Part shown: one piece after another, positions 21,072 to 29,649 of the stretch | Position numbering within the stretch: position 1 is the first letter of the stretch | Layout: the number at the start of each line of letters is the position of its first letter | Assembly: GCF_033095965.1 (NCBI RefSeq) | Contig: NZ_AP026801.1 | Location: forward strand, 1,384,001 to 1,448,000 | From: Xylocopilactobacillus apis | GTDB lineage: Bacteria; Bacillota; Bacilli; Lactobacillales; Lactobacillaceae | Direction: 5' to 3' | Length of the DNA stretch: 64,000 bases | Notes under the pieces: model-generated | Told to the model about the DNA's origin: nothing | The model's input: the letters and a program-made list of their open reading frames with translations, nothing else | Database searches by the model: none | Translations under genes and position numbers: made by a program

Positions 21072-23351
21072 TTGACAGATCTTTTTGAAAAAGGCTCAAT
21101 CGACGTTAAAAACGCTTATCAAAATAACCTTAAAAATGTCTCAATCAGGATTCCAAAATATGCAATTACTGCTTTCGTGGGCTTGTCTGGTGCTGGTAAG
21201 TCATCCTTAGTTTTCGACACAATTGCAGCTTCTTCTCGAAAAGAACTTAACGAAACTTTTCCGAGCTTTACTCAGCAATATTTACCTAAATACGGTCAGC
21301 CTCACGTGCAAGAAATAGATCACTTACCGGTCGCAATTGTGGTCGACCAAAAAAGAATGGGGTCTAACGCCCGTTCAACTCTAGCAACCTACACGGGAAT
21401 TTATTCTTTGCTCAGGCTTTTGTTTTCAAGAGTTGGTAAACCCTGGGTCGGATATTCAGACACATTTTCTTTCAATTTACCTCAGGGAATGTGCCCAAAA
21501 TGTCAGGGACTCGGTTACGTTGACGATTTAAATGTTAAGAAGCTGATCGATCCTGATAAATCTTTAAACGAAGGTGCAATTACTTTTGTCAGTTTTGGAC
21601 CTGATACGTGGAGATGGCGCCGATATGTTGATAGCGGTCTATTTGATAATAACAAACCTTTAAAAAATTTCACTAAAGAAGAAATGGATCTCTTACTGTA
21701 TGCCCCACAGCAGCAAATAAAAAATGCTCCTAGCAAGTGGCCGAGAACGGCACTTTACGAAGGGGTGGTTCCTCGAATTAAGCGGTCAATTTTAGGTAAA
21801 AAAGAAGCTGAGCACCACAAAGAAGCGATCAGCAAGGTCGTTAAAAGAATCGAATGCCCAGAATGTCTCGGAGCAAGACTTAATCAAGATGCTCTAAAAT
21901 GCAAAATAAATGGACTAAATATCGCAGATGTCAGTAATCTTGATCTGATCCATGTGATTCAATTTCTCAATCAAATTGATGATAAATTGGCCTCAGAAGT
22001 CACGAGAGAGCTAAAAGTAAAAATTCAGTCTTTAATTGATATTGGACTCGGGTATTTAACGCTTAACCGTGATACTGGCACTCTTTCTGGCGGTGAATCT
22101 CAAAGAATTAAAATTGCCAAGTTTTTAACCAGCTCGCTAGTTGATCTTGTTTATATTCTTGATGAACCCAGCGTTGGACTGCACCCGTCTGATATTAAAC
22201 TGATTAAAAACGCTTTGATTAAACTTAAAGATAAGGGAAACACAATTTTAATTGTCGAACACAATCCAGAAATGATTACTTTGGCAGATTACGTGGTTGA
22301 AATTGGCCCTACTCCCGGCGAAAAGGGCGGAGAAATTACTTTTGAAGGCGATTATCAAAGTCTAAGACAATCAGACACTTTAACGAATCGTTGGCTGAAT
22401 CACGAACTTGAGTTTAGAAGCGTTAGAAAGCCATCCAAAGAAATCGTTCTTGCTGATATTAATCTCCATAATCTAAAAAACGTTTCGGTTAAGATTCCTT
22501 TAGGGATAGAAACAGTAATTTCAGGCGTGGCTGGTTCTGGAAAATCTACTCTTGTTGCAGCCTTAAAAGAGACAGTTTCTGAGCACTATGACTACATCGA
22601 TATGACTCAAAAATCCATTACTGGTAATATTCGCTCAACAGTTGCAACTTATCTTGGAATATTAGATCCAATTAGAAAACTATTCGGGAAAACTAATCAC
22701 GTATCAACAACTCTTTTTAGTTATAACGGCAAAGGTGCCTGCCCTCTTTGCAAAGGAAAAGGAGTCACTATTACCAATATGGCGTTTATGGATCCGATTA
22801 TTCAAGTTTGTGAACAGTGTCATGGAATGCGTTATAACGATGAAGCCCTAAGCTTTCAATATCACGGTAAAAATATTTATGAAGTTCTCAGCAATTCAAT
22901 TGTTAAATCAATTTCTTTTTTTGAGGAGATCCCCGAGATCGCAGAAAAACTCAAAAATATGGAACAAGTTGGGTTAAGTTATCTAACCTTGGAACAATCT
23001 CTTGATACATTATCAGGCGGGGAACTCCAGCGGTTAAAATTAGCGGAGGAATTACACAATGAAGGAGAAATCTATTTATTAGACGAGCCAACTGCTGGAC
23101 TTCACATGCAGGATGTTGCTAAATTAACTAAATTATTTGATCGCTTAGTTAGCGAGGGCAACAGTCTCATAATTATCGAACACAATTTAGCTGTGATCAG
23201 CCAAGCCGATTGGTTAATTGATATGGGACCGGATGCTGGAATTTACGGCGGTAAGGTCGTCTATGAAGGAACTCCCAAAAATTCATTAAACAATACAAAT
23301 TCAAAAACTGGTCGAGCTCTAGCTCAATATAATCAGATAATTCGTCCTTAA
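21072..23351 (+). CDS. UvrA-like ABC ATPase (short UvrA paralogue)
   Basis: About 759 residues with two ABC modules and zinc-binding cysteine pairs. Motifs are Walker A GLSGAGKSS, CPKCQGLGYVDD, CPECLGARL, signature LSGGESQRIK, Walker B ILDEPSVGLHP, then the second Walker A GVAGSGKST, CPLCKGKG, CEQCHGMRYNDE, LSGGELQRLK and LLDEPTAGLHM. It is shorter than housekeeping UvrA (about 940) and appears to lack the UvrB-binding region, as in UvrA2-type proteins linked to DNA-damage or drug tolerance. The start is TTG at 21072, 9 nt after AGGAGG; an in-frame ATG at 21024 lies inside the upstream gene. The physiological role is unknown. Confidence 0.9.
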   Translation: MTDLFEKGSIDVKNAYQNNLKNVSIRIPKYAITAFVGLSGAGKSSLVFDTIAASSRKELNETFPSFTQQYLPKYGQPHVQEIDHLPVAIVVDQKRMGSNARSTLATYTGIYSLLRLLFSRVGKPWVGYSDTFSFNLPQGMCPKCQGLGYVDDLNVKKLIDPDKSLNEGAITFVSFGPDTWRWRRYVDSGLFDNNKPLKNFTKEEMDLLLYAPQQQIKNAPSKWPRTALYEGVVPRIKRSILGKKEAEHHKEAISKVVKRIECPECLGARLNQDALKCKINGLNIADVSNLDLIHVIQFLNQIDDKLASEVTRELKVKIQSLIDIGLGYLTLNRDTGTLSGGESQRIKIAKFLTSSLVDLVYILDEPSVGLHPSDIKLIKNALIKLKDKGNTILIVEHNPEMITLADYVVEIGPTPGEKGGEITFEGDYQSLRQSDTLTNRWLNHELEFRSVRKPSKEIVLADINLHNLKNVSVKIPLGIETVISGVAGSGKSTLVAALKETVSEHYDYIDMTQKSITGNIRSTVATYLGILDPIRKLFGKTNHVSTTLFSYNGKGACPLCKGKGVTITNMAFMDPIIQVCEQCHGMRYNDEALSFQYHGKNIYEVLSNSIVKSISFFEEIPEIAEKLKNMEQVGLSYLTLEQSLDTLSGGELQRLKLAEELHNEGEIYLLDEPTAGLHMQDVAKLTKLFDRLVSEGNSLIIIEHNLAVISQADWLIDMGPDAGIYGGKVVYEGTPKNSLNNTNSKTGRALAQYNQIIRP

Positions 23352-23370
23352 TTCTAGGGACGTTTTTTTA
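23343..23370 (+). terminator. Terminator of the UvrA-like gene
   Basis: CGTCC and GGACG, extended by a U-G pair, form a short stem overlapping the stop codon, followed by TTTTTTT. Confidence 0.65.
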
Positions 23371-23400
23371 AATAACTAATATTTGTAAATTTTTTTCAAA

Positions 23401-23427
23401 CAAAAAATCCTCATTGCTGAGGATTTT
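23401..23427 (-). terminator. Terminator of the GH31 gene
   Basis: AAAATCCTCA-ttgc-TGAGGATTTT is a perfect 10-bp stem with a 4-nt loop, five bases past the GH31 stop. A T-run continues on the minus strand. Confidence 0.85.
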
Positions 23428-23431
23428 CAAA

Positions 23432-26050
23432 TTATTGAACAACTTCGACCTTGAGTTCTGTTGTTTTAACATTTCTAATCGGAATGTTAATTGTCAACCA
23501 GCTTCCATCGAAAATATTTGATAATTCACGATCATTAGAGAAAGTTTGAATTTGATGCTTTGCTTCAAACTTATAGCTAGAAGCTGCAAGTTCTTTGCCA
23601 TTAACCAAAACTTTCTTCGGAGCTTGATTAATTTTTAATCTAATGACGGTCTTTTTGTTTGGCACAAAGCCTTCAAAATTACCTTTAGTTTTACTAATAT
23701 TAATAACTGTACTGCCTGATTCCTGACTACTATCAATTTTTGTCTTAACGTAATCATCTTTTAGATAGTCTTCACTAACTCCATCATCATCATAAACTAC
23801 AGTTGATGATGATTTTTTATCAGGATAGATATTGACATATTGGGTTGTTTGATCAATTTCACTAGGATTATTATTTGGATTATTTTCTGGAATAATCGCA
23901 CCTTTTCTAATGAAGACGGGTGTTTTCCAAAGTGGGGCCGCAAAATGATTCACAACTTGATTTCCAGCATATTCTTTACCAGTAAAATAATCAATCCAAG
24001 TCGTTGATTTTCCTGGTAAATAGATATTATGCCGCACATCATTTCCGTTTACATCTACCTGTGTATCCTTATAAATTGGAGCAACTAAAATGTCATCTCC
24101 TATTAAAAATTCATGAGTTAAATCAGGTCGTTTTGCAATTTTTAAATCACTATTATAAACAACTGGTTTTAATAAAGGAATTCCCTCAAAAGTATTACGA
24201 TAAGCGGCCGAATACATATAAGGAAGCAATTGACTCTTTAACTTCAAGTAAAAGCGATTAATATCAGCATAACGTCCGCCAAAGGTAAATGGGGTCTTAT
24301 TCTCAGAACCCCAGCCATCCATATTTAACTGGATTGGCGTAAATGACTTCCACTGAAGATCACGAGTTTGAATAATTGGCTTGCCGCCTTCATAAATACC
24401 ATCAATATCAGCACCAACATTAGATAACCCTGAAAGTGAACTTCCAATATAAGTTGGAATTTGATAACCGATATTCTCCCAAGTACCGCCAGTTTGATCC
24501 CCAGTCCAGACTGCACCGTACTTTTGAGTTCCAGCCCAGCCGTCAACTGTCAATGCAAAAGGACGTTCGTTGTTACCATATTTAACCATGTAGTGTGCTG
24601 CATCACGTAAAGCACCGATTCCTGCTTGATAACCGTCCCCAACCCATGCTACATCAGTTTTAATTGCTGCAACATGTGCCTTTTGAACTTCTTTCTTAAA
24701 ATCTCGTTCATCAGCTTTTGGCTTTTTTGGATTCTTCGGATGCAGATTTTCTTGCGTCCATAATCCCGTTTTTACCCCATTCTTCGCTGCAAATTCTGAG
24801 AATTCACGAAGATTATCAATATTTTTATCTAAACTCTTAGTTTGACCATATCCAGCACCATAACCATCATTAGGTAAGAACCAGCCTAAAGGGGTGTTAT
24901 TTTTCTTATATCGATCAATAATCTGACGAGCTGAGAATTGATAATTATCTTTCTCACCATTTAACGACTCTTTGCGGGTATGGTAATTTCCAGCTGAATC
25001 TTTAACAAACGTTACTTCGCCGGTTCCCCGCCGAATTGAAGGAACAAAATATTCGCCGTTAACTTTAATTTTATCAGGACGATTAACATTGAAACTCTTC
25101 GGATTGATTGGCTGATACTCTTTATAATACTTACCATCTTCAAATTTACGAGCGCCCGCTGAATCAGCTGTTACTTCAATCCAAGTATCACGATTATACG
25201 CATTTAAATGTGCCGGATACCATGCAAATTTTGGTAATAACAAAGGTTTACCAGTTAAAGAGAAATAAGATTTTAAAATTTTTTGTGGTTTAGAAGCAAT
25301 AATATAGTAGTTATCGGCTTTACTGTCTAAAAAGCTAAAAATGACATTGGTTGGATCTTGAAAATCATATTGTCCCTTTGTATAAGTGTTATTTAAAACG
25401 CCAAAGCCAACGTTAGACCAAACAAATGGAGTCGGTGATGATACGCCGCGATCTAACCAATCATTTAAGTTTTCGATTTTAATGACGTTTCCAGTATGAT
25501 CGTAACTTCCATTTTGCATTCCACCGCCAAAATATTTAGCCGCATCATTCGTTACTTTTAAACTCGTTACAACGTTACTATCCTCGATAAAAGGGGCATT
25601 TTGAGTGAAAATTGGTTTCTTTTCACCCCGTTTGTAAAATTCAATGCTCCCCTTCTTTTTGTTAACTTTTAAAGTAACCTTCTTGGTTTGAAGTTTATAA
25701 CTCTTATCATTTTCGGTTACATCAAATTTAATGGTTGATTTTTTAGTAATAAAGTTTGGTACTTTATCCTTGTTAATATTTCCCGTTGCAACAGTTTGAT
25801 CTCCTCCAGAACTTGCACTGCTATTCTTCATAACCGTTGGCTTGTTGCTTGGTTTAGATCCCTTATACCAAATCACATGGGGGATATCTTCTTTTACAAA
25901 AGATATTTCTTCTTTATAATCGTCAGGCAAATTAACCGTAACTGAACTTTCACTTGCCGCCTGTGCTTTTGAAATCGACATATTAGTTCCTATCGCTAAC
26001 GCTGCAGCTCCCATTGCTACAGCAAATCTTAAAATAAATCTTTTTTTCAT
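23432..26050 (-). CDS. Secreted GH31 glycosidase (candidate alpha-N-acetylgalactosaminidase)
   Basis: 872 residues. A signal peptide covers about 1-32 (KKR, a hydrophobic core and an AQA-like cleavage site), with no LPxTG anchor, so the enzyme is probably released. The GH31 barrel shows KTDVAWVGDG near 464-473 (Asp466 the likely nucleophile) and WTGDQTGG near 515-522 (Asp518 the likely acid/base). A DUF5110-like beta domain follows (VYDDDGVSEDY). This wording of the catalytic motifs differs from classic alpha-glucosidases (WxDMNE) and resembles the GH31 branch that acts on alpha-GalNAc. Neighbours agaS, nagA and a UTRA regulator point the same way. Specificity is inferred, not shown; alpha-galactoside or alpha-glucoside activity is an alternative. 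The start has no good ribosome binding site of its own. Confidence 0.88.
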   Translation of the reverse strand: MKKRFILRFAVAMGAAALAIGTNMSISKAQAASESSVTVNLPDDYKEEISFVKEDIPHVIWYKGSKPSNKPTVMKNSSASSGGDQTVATGNINKDKVPNFITKKSTIKFDVTENDKSYKLQTKKVTLKVNKKKGSIEFYKRGEKKPIFTQNAPFIEDSNVVTSLKVTNDAAKYFGGGMQNGSYDHTGNVIKIENLNDWLDRGVSSPTPFVWSNVGFGVLNNTYTKGQYDFQDPTNVIFSFLDSKADNYYIIASKPQKILKSYFSLTGKPLLLPKFAWYPAHLNAYNRDTWIEVTADSAGARKFEDGKYYKEYQPINPKSFNVNRPDKIKVNGEYFVPSIRRGTGEVTFVKDSAGNYHTRKESLNGEKDNYQFSARQIIDRYKKNNTPLGWFLPNDGYGAGYGQTKSLDKNIDNLREFSEFAAKNGVKTGLWTQENLHPKNPKKPKADERDFKKEVQKAHVAAIKTDVAWVGDGYQAGIGALRDAAHYMVKYGNNERPFALTVDGWAGTQKYGAVWTGDQTGGTWENIGYQIPTYIGSSLSGLSNVGADIDGIYEGGKPIIQTRDLQWKSFTPIQLNMDGWGSENKTPFTFGGRYADINRFYLKLKSQLLPYMYSAAYRNTFEGIPLLKPVVYNSDLKIAKRPDLTHEFLIGDDILVAPIYKDTQVDVNGNDVRHNIYLPGKSTTWIDYFTGKEYAGNQVVNHFAAPLWKTPVFIRKGAIIPENNPNNNPSEIDQTTQYVNIYPDKKSSSTVVYDDDGVSEDYLKDDYVKTKIDSSQESGSTVINISKTKGNFEGFVPNKKTVIRLKINQAPKKVLVNGKELAASSYKFEAKHQIQTFSNDRELSNIFDGSWLTINIPIRNVKTTELKVEVVQ

Positions 26051-26118
26051 AATATGGTTACATCACGTAATGCCTGTTCATGATTTATTAAGGAATTACG
26101 TATTGTATCTCCTTTCAT
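26047..26118 (-). CDS. Possible 23-residue leader peptide of the GH31 gene
   Basis: An ATG at 26118-26116 opens 23 codons (MKGDTIRNSLINHEQALRDV and three more). The TGA stop overlaps the GH31 ATG as ATGA. This is a common layout for translational coupling, and the GH31 start lacks a proper ribosome binding site. Its own upstream site is weak (GTGATG). The AAAGGAG in this leader falls on its codons 2 and 3. It may be accidental. Confidence 0.3.
   Translation of the reverse strand: MKGDTIRNSLINHEQALRDVTIL
26056..26099 (-). repeat. Inverted repeat in the GH31 leader
   Basis: ACGTAAT and ATTACGT form a perfect 7-bp inverted repeat, extended by two G-C pairs after one mismatch. It lies between the AAAGGAG at about 26111-26117 and the GH31 start. 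It could be an RNA hairpin that brings the distant ribosome binding site nearer the start, or an operator. Confidence 0.4.
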
Positions 26119-26184
26119 TAACATCACTAACAGCGCCGTTAAATATAACCATAATTTTGCTTAAAATATAAAAATAATTAAAAT

Positions 26185-26190
26185 ATTATA
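26185..26190 (-). promoter_or_regulatory. -10 box of a possible GH31 promoter
   Basis: TATAAT on the minus strand, about 135 nt before the GH31 start; no convincing -35 box at the right distance. It would give a long 5' untranslated region containing the leader ORF and the inverted repeat. Confidence 0.35.
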
Positions 26191-26233
26191 GCTCAATAAT
26201 TATTTTTTTAACATTCGTGGTATTATATAAAAC

Positions 26234-26294
26234 GTCGCTAGTGTTAGCTTTCTATAAATTTCGCGGTTTATAGCTTTAACATGGTGGCTTTTTT
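26234..26294 (+). ncRNA. Plus-strand hairpin with T8 tail, possible small RNA
   Basis: Between two minus-strand genes a long hairpin reads on the plus strand: CTATAAA/TTTATAG inside, and an outer helix of about 12 pairs, with several G-U pairs and one bulge, from 26234 to 26287. Eight T follow. The G-U pairs would become A-C mismatches on the other strand, so the plus-strand RNA is the one that folds. A TGG-TATTAT extended -10 box lies at 26218-26226. A short RNA of about 60 nt, or only a stray terminator, is possible. Confidence 0.35.
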
Positions 26295-26303
26295 TTCTAA
26301 AAA

Positions 26304-27461
26304 TTAAGCCTTATAACGAGAAACTCCATCAACATAAGTTTCACATAAATTCATACTTTGATCTAAAACAATAAAGTCAGCAGCTCTGCCTGGTAAAATT
26401 GCGCCACATTTTTCAGAGATCTTAGCACTAACTGCTGGAACCCAAGAAGCCATCATGACAGCTTTTGCAGGTGTTACAAGGTTCCAGTCCACAACATTTT
26501 TGATTGCCAAGTCTAATTTCAAGATGCTGCCGGCTAAACTATGAGGCGGTTCTTTCAAAGTTGCTGTTCCACCGCCAACCACTACTGGCAGTTCACCTAA
26601 CATATAATCACCATCCGGCATCAGTCCAGCTGACATACAGTCAGTTACTAAAATTACATGTTCCGGTGTTTTCTTATCAATTAAAATTTTTGCAACATAA
26701 GGGTTAATATGATGACCATCGCAAATCAATTCGTCATTCACGTTATCCAAACTCATTGCAGCTCCGACCATCCCTGGTTCACGGTGATTAAGTGGACTCA
26801 TCCCGTTAAAAGTATGAGTGAAAACTGTTGCTCCTGCTTCAACACAAGCTTTAGCCTGTTCAAAAGTTGCATCACTATGACCTAATGCCACAGTCACACC
26901 AGTTTGAGCAACTTTACTAACAAACTCTACTGCTTCTTTTCTTTCAGGTGCCACAGTAATTTGACGTAAATGTCCCTTGGCAGATTTCTGCCATTCATCA
27001 AATTCCTTCAAATCGGGATCCGTAAAGTACTTGGGATTTTGAGCACCCTTATGTTTTTCGGTAAAGAAAGGTCCTTCAAAATTAATTCCTTGAACTTTAG
27101 CCCCTGTTTCTTCACCATAATGTCCGCCAATTGTTTTACAAATATCATTCAACTGTTCAAATGAACCTGTAATTGTTGTTGGAAGCCATGAAGTAACGCC
27201 GCATTTAAGTAATGCATTTGACATTGTCTCAATACTTTGCCAATCATTATCCATGACGTCTTTCCCGGCAATCCCATGAATATGGGTATCAATTAAACCA
27301 GGTGCAATCCATTTGTCACTGTAGTCAACAATTTTGCCAGACGGTTTTTTGTCCTCTGGAATGTACTCGCCAAAATCACCGTTATCAGTGACCTCTAAGT
27401 AACCCCCATTTTCTGTCGTGTTATTTAAGAAAAACTTATTTGCATGTATGTAATATGTCAT
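26304..27461 (-). CDS. nagA: N-acetylglucosamine-6-phosphate deacetylase
   Basis: Removes acetate from N-acetylhexosamine 6-phosphate, giving glucosamine 6-phosphate (or the galacto form). It has amidohydrolase metal motifs DTHIHGI, NFEGPF, GHSDATFEQ, THTFNGMSPLNHREPG and the catalytic aspartate in LVTDCMSAG. The 385 residues are standard. It lies 36 nt after agaS in the same direction and is followed by the 253-nt gap before GH31. No nagB is present here, and AgaS may perform the next step, which would favour GalNAc as substrate. Confidence 0.95.
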   Translation of the reverse strand: MTYYIHANKFFLNNTTENGGYLEVTDNGDFGEYIPEDKKPSGKIVDYSDKWIAPGLIDTHIHGIAGKDVMDNDWQSIETMSNALLKCGVTSWLPTTITGSFEQLNDICKTIGGHYGEETGAKVQGINFEGPFFTEKHKGAQNPKYFTDPDLKEFDEWQKSAKGHLRQITVAPERKEAVEFVSKVAQTGVTVALGHSDATFEQAKACVEAGATVFTHTFNGMSPLNHREPGMVGAAMSLDNVNDELICDGHHINPYVAKILIDKKTPEHVILVTDCMSAGLMPDGDYMLGELPVVVGGGTATLKEPPHSLAGSILKLDLAIKNVVDWNLVTPAKAVMMASWVPAVSAKISEKCGAILPGRAADFIVLDQSMNLCETYVDGVSRYKA

Positions 27462-27497
27462 ATTACTCTCCTTTAAATTTATTAAAAATAATTCAAA

Positions 27498-28673
27498 CTA
27501 AGCACTGAATGGGTGAATCGTAACCCCAGCAACTACTCGATTTACTTGTCCTGTTGGTGATGGCGTATCTGGAGTATTGCCAATTTTAATTGAACTCAGT
27601 AAAGCAAATGTCTGAGCTACCATAACATAAGGCAATGCAGCATAGCCGTCTGGAAGCTGATCTAATTCTGATTTAAAGAAAAATCCGTTTTTAAATTTAG
27701 CAGAATCTTTTTGAGTTCCAATTGCGTAAATTCCAGCCGCAATTTCATCTCCTGCCATCTCATTTAAAATATCAACATCATATTGTTCGGTATATTCATT
27801 GTGAGACAGAAAATCAAAAACAATTGTCTTGTTGTCAACAAAGGATTTTGGACCATGACGAAAACCCATGGATGAATCAAAAATTGTCGCAATTTTACCT
27901 GCTGTCAATTCTAAGATTTTTAATTGAGCTTCCCGTGTTAAGCCAGCTAATGCTCCTGAACCTAAATACCCAACTCGATCATAATCAAGATCGACAATCT
28001 TTTGAATCTCAGCTTCTCGTTCAATAACTTCTTCTCCAGCTTTAGCAATTAAGTGAACCCATTCGTCCTTTTTAGAAGCATTTTCTTTGCCGAAAGTCAA
28101 AATAGTTGATAATGACATGCAGCTGAAACTACCTGTCATAGCAAAACCTTGATCTTCTGATCTTGCCGGCTGAAGCAATAAGAAATTTTTCTCTTCTCTT
28201 TCTGCTTTTAAAGCTAACTGACCTTTTGGCGCACAGGTGATTGCAATTTGATAAAGATTCTTAATATATTTTTCACAAACATCAACCGCAGCAACACTCT
28301 CAGGACTATTTCCGCTCCTGGCAAACGATACTAAAATTGTTAAACGATCTGGATTCAAATAAGCCTGCGGATAAGAAACAATGCTAGTTGATGGAACTGA
28401 TTCAAATTCGAAATTATCGGTATCACCAAACTGATTTAAATATGGAACTACTGTATCACCCACATAAGCTGAAGTGCCCGCACCTGTAAAAATAACTTTA
28501 ATCGGAAGTGAATCTTTCTGAGCTTTAATTTGATCTAAAAATGCATCTAATTTTTCCTTGTTTCTATGATATATATCAAGCGTCTCTAACCACAAATCTG
28601 GTTCCTGCTGAATTTCACGCGTAGTAATAACTGCGCCCTGTTCTTTTAATTCTGAATCACTTTTGTTAAACAT
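27498..28673 (-). CDS. agaS: AgaS-type SIS-domain sugar isomerase/deaminase
   Basis: 391 residues with two SIS domains: FTGAGTSAYVGDTVVPYL near residue 65 and VSFARSGNSPES near 115, then GYLGSGALAGL and GFRHGPKSFV in the second. This matches AgaS, which converts galactosamine 6-phosphate to tagatose 6-phosphate with loss of ammonia. It is less like GlmS, since it lacks a glutaminase domain. It sits between gntR (73 nt upstream) and nagA. GGAGG precedes ATG. The pair nagA-agaS is typical of GalNAc use. No GalNAc PTS is seen in this window. Confidence 0.88.
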   Translation of the reverse strand: MFNKSDSELKEQGAVITTREIQQEPDLWLETLDIYHRNKEKLDAFLDQIKAQKDSLPIKVIFTGAGTSAYVGDTVVPYLNQFGDTDNFEFESVPSTSIVSYPQAYLNPDRLTILVSFARSGNSPESVAAVDVCEKYIKNLYQIAITCAPKGQLALKAEREEKNFLLLQPARSEDQGFAMTGSFSCMSLSTILTFGKENASKKDEWVHLIAKAGEEVIEREAEIQKIVDLDYDRVGYLGSGALAGLTREAQLKILELTAGKIATIFDSSMGFRHGPKSFVDNKTIVFDFLSHNEYTEQYDVDILNEMAGDEIAAGIYAIGTQKDSAKFKNGFFFKSELDQLPDGYAALPYVMVAQTFALLSSIKIGNTPDTPSPTGQVNRVVAGVTIHPFSA

Positions 28674-28746
28674 TAGTTTCCTCCATAAATTTTTAAATTA
28701 AATATATGATTTATCATCCGACGTAAAACCAGATGAAGAGATGGCT

Positions 28747-29448
28747 TTACTCTCTTTTTAAAACATGAACCGTTTTATAGGAAAAATCCTTAGAATTTGC
28801 CGTTGAGTTAGTAAATTCAATTAATCGATCTTGATCATCATAACTGTGTCTCGTCAATCCTAAGCAAGGATCTCCAACATTTAAGTTTAGATATTTTGCT
28901 TCTTTTTCGTTGACTAACTTTGCAATACAATTTTCATGAGCAGTTGTCAATTTTATATGAAATTTATCTTCAATCAAGCCGTATAAAGAAGCATTATTCA
29001 ATTCCTCAATCGTTAATTCTGGAATCAATTCCATTGGAAGATAAGTAACCTCATATAATTCTGGTTTATCTCCGGCTAACCGAATTCGTTTAATCTTCCA
29101 AAAATCTCCAACTTGACTATCGATCTCCTGTTTTTCTTTTTTTAAAGAAAGAATTTTACTAGTAGGATGAATTCCCAATTGTTTCATATGTTCAGTAAAA
29201 CTATACTCATCTGCAAGATTAATCGAATATACAGTTTGGGAAGAAACAAAAGTTCCTTTTCCATGAACTCTACTAATTAAACCTGACAATTCTAATCTAT
29301 TCATTGCCTGTCTTACAGTGGTTCGACTTACATTAAACATCTTCATCAACTCTCGTTCAGAAGGTAATTGATCACCTGAAGATTTTTCTTTAATGATCAT
29401 ATCGCGCATTCCTAGAAAAACCTGCTGAGATAAACTTTCTTGCTGCAC
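28747..29448 (-). CDS. GntR-family transcription regulator with UTRA domain
   Basis: 233 residues. The N-terminal winged helix has the GntR signature (LPSERELMKMFNVSRTTVRQ near residue 27) with RVHGKGTFV. The C-terminal UTRA effector domain shows LYEVTYLPMELIPELT and GLTRHSYDDQDRLIEF, as in the HutC/NagR group that responds to sugar phosphates. The start is GTG behind GAGGAGGTGA. First gene of gntR-agaS-nagA, and likely the local amino-sugar repressor. A NagR-like palindrome lies on its own promoter, so autoregulation is likely. Confidence 0.93.
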   Translation of the reverse strand: MQQESLSQQVFLGMRDMIIKEKSSGDQLPSERELMKMFNVSRTTVRQAMNRLELSGLISRVHGKGTFVSSQTVYSINLADEYSFTEHMKQLGIHPTSKILSLKKEKQEIDSQVGDFWKIKRIRLAGDKPELYEVTYLPMELIPELTIEELNNASLYGLIEDKFHIKLTTAHENCIAKLVNEKEAKYLNLNVGDPCLGLTRHSYDDQDRLIEFTNSTANSKDFSYKTVHVLKRE

Positions 29449-29509
29449 TAGTAATAATCACCTCCTCAATATTTTAATAAAAACGACAAATAAAGCAGTT
29501 GGAATTATC

Positions 29510-29517
29510 ACCATGGT
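29510..29517. promoter_or_regulatory. Second short palindrome before gntR
   Basis: ACCATGGT is a perfect 8-bp palindrome inside ATTATCACCATGGTAAT, 62 nt upstream of the gntR start. It may be a second binding site for the regulator, but the half-site order (ACC...GGT) differs from the first operator. Confidence 0.3.
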
Positions 29518-29533
29518 AATGTCCCCATCATCA

Positions 29534-29580
29534 CTGGTAACTACCACCTATAAAATAACATGATTCCGTTTTCCTGTAAA
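29534..29580 (-). promoter_or_regulatory. gntR promoter with overlapping operator
   Basis: On the minus strand TTTACA (complement of 29575-29580) and TATTTT (complement of 29552-29557) are separated by 17 nt. Immediately downstream, at 29535-29546, is TGGTAACTACCA (complement TGGTAGTTACCA), with TGGT/ACCA half-sites like NagR/YvoA operators. It would cover the transcription start and block initiation. Confidence 0.6.
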
Positions 29581-29603
29581 GAATTTATTAACCTTATTTA
29601 TGT

Positions 29604-29645
29604 AAAAAAAAACACAGTTTTATAAAATTAAAACTGTGTTTTTTT
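29604..29645. terminator. Terminator of the PNPOx-like gene
   Basis: AACACAGTTTTA and TAAAACTGTGTT form a 12-bp stem with A- and T-runs on the two sides. It serves the minus-strand gene ending at 29650 and could work in both directions. Confidence 0.8.
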
Positions 29646-29649
29646 AGCT

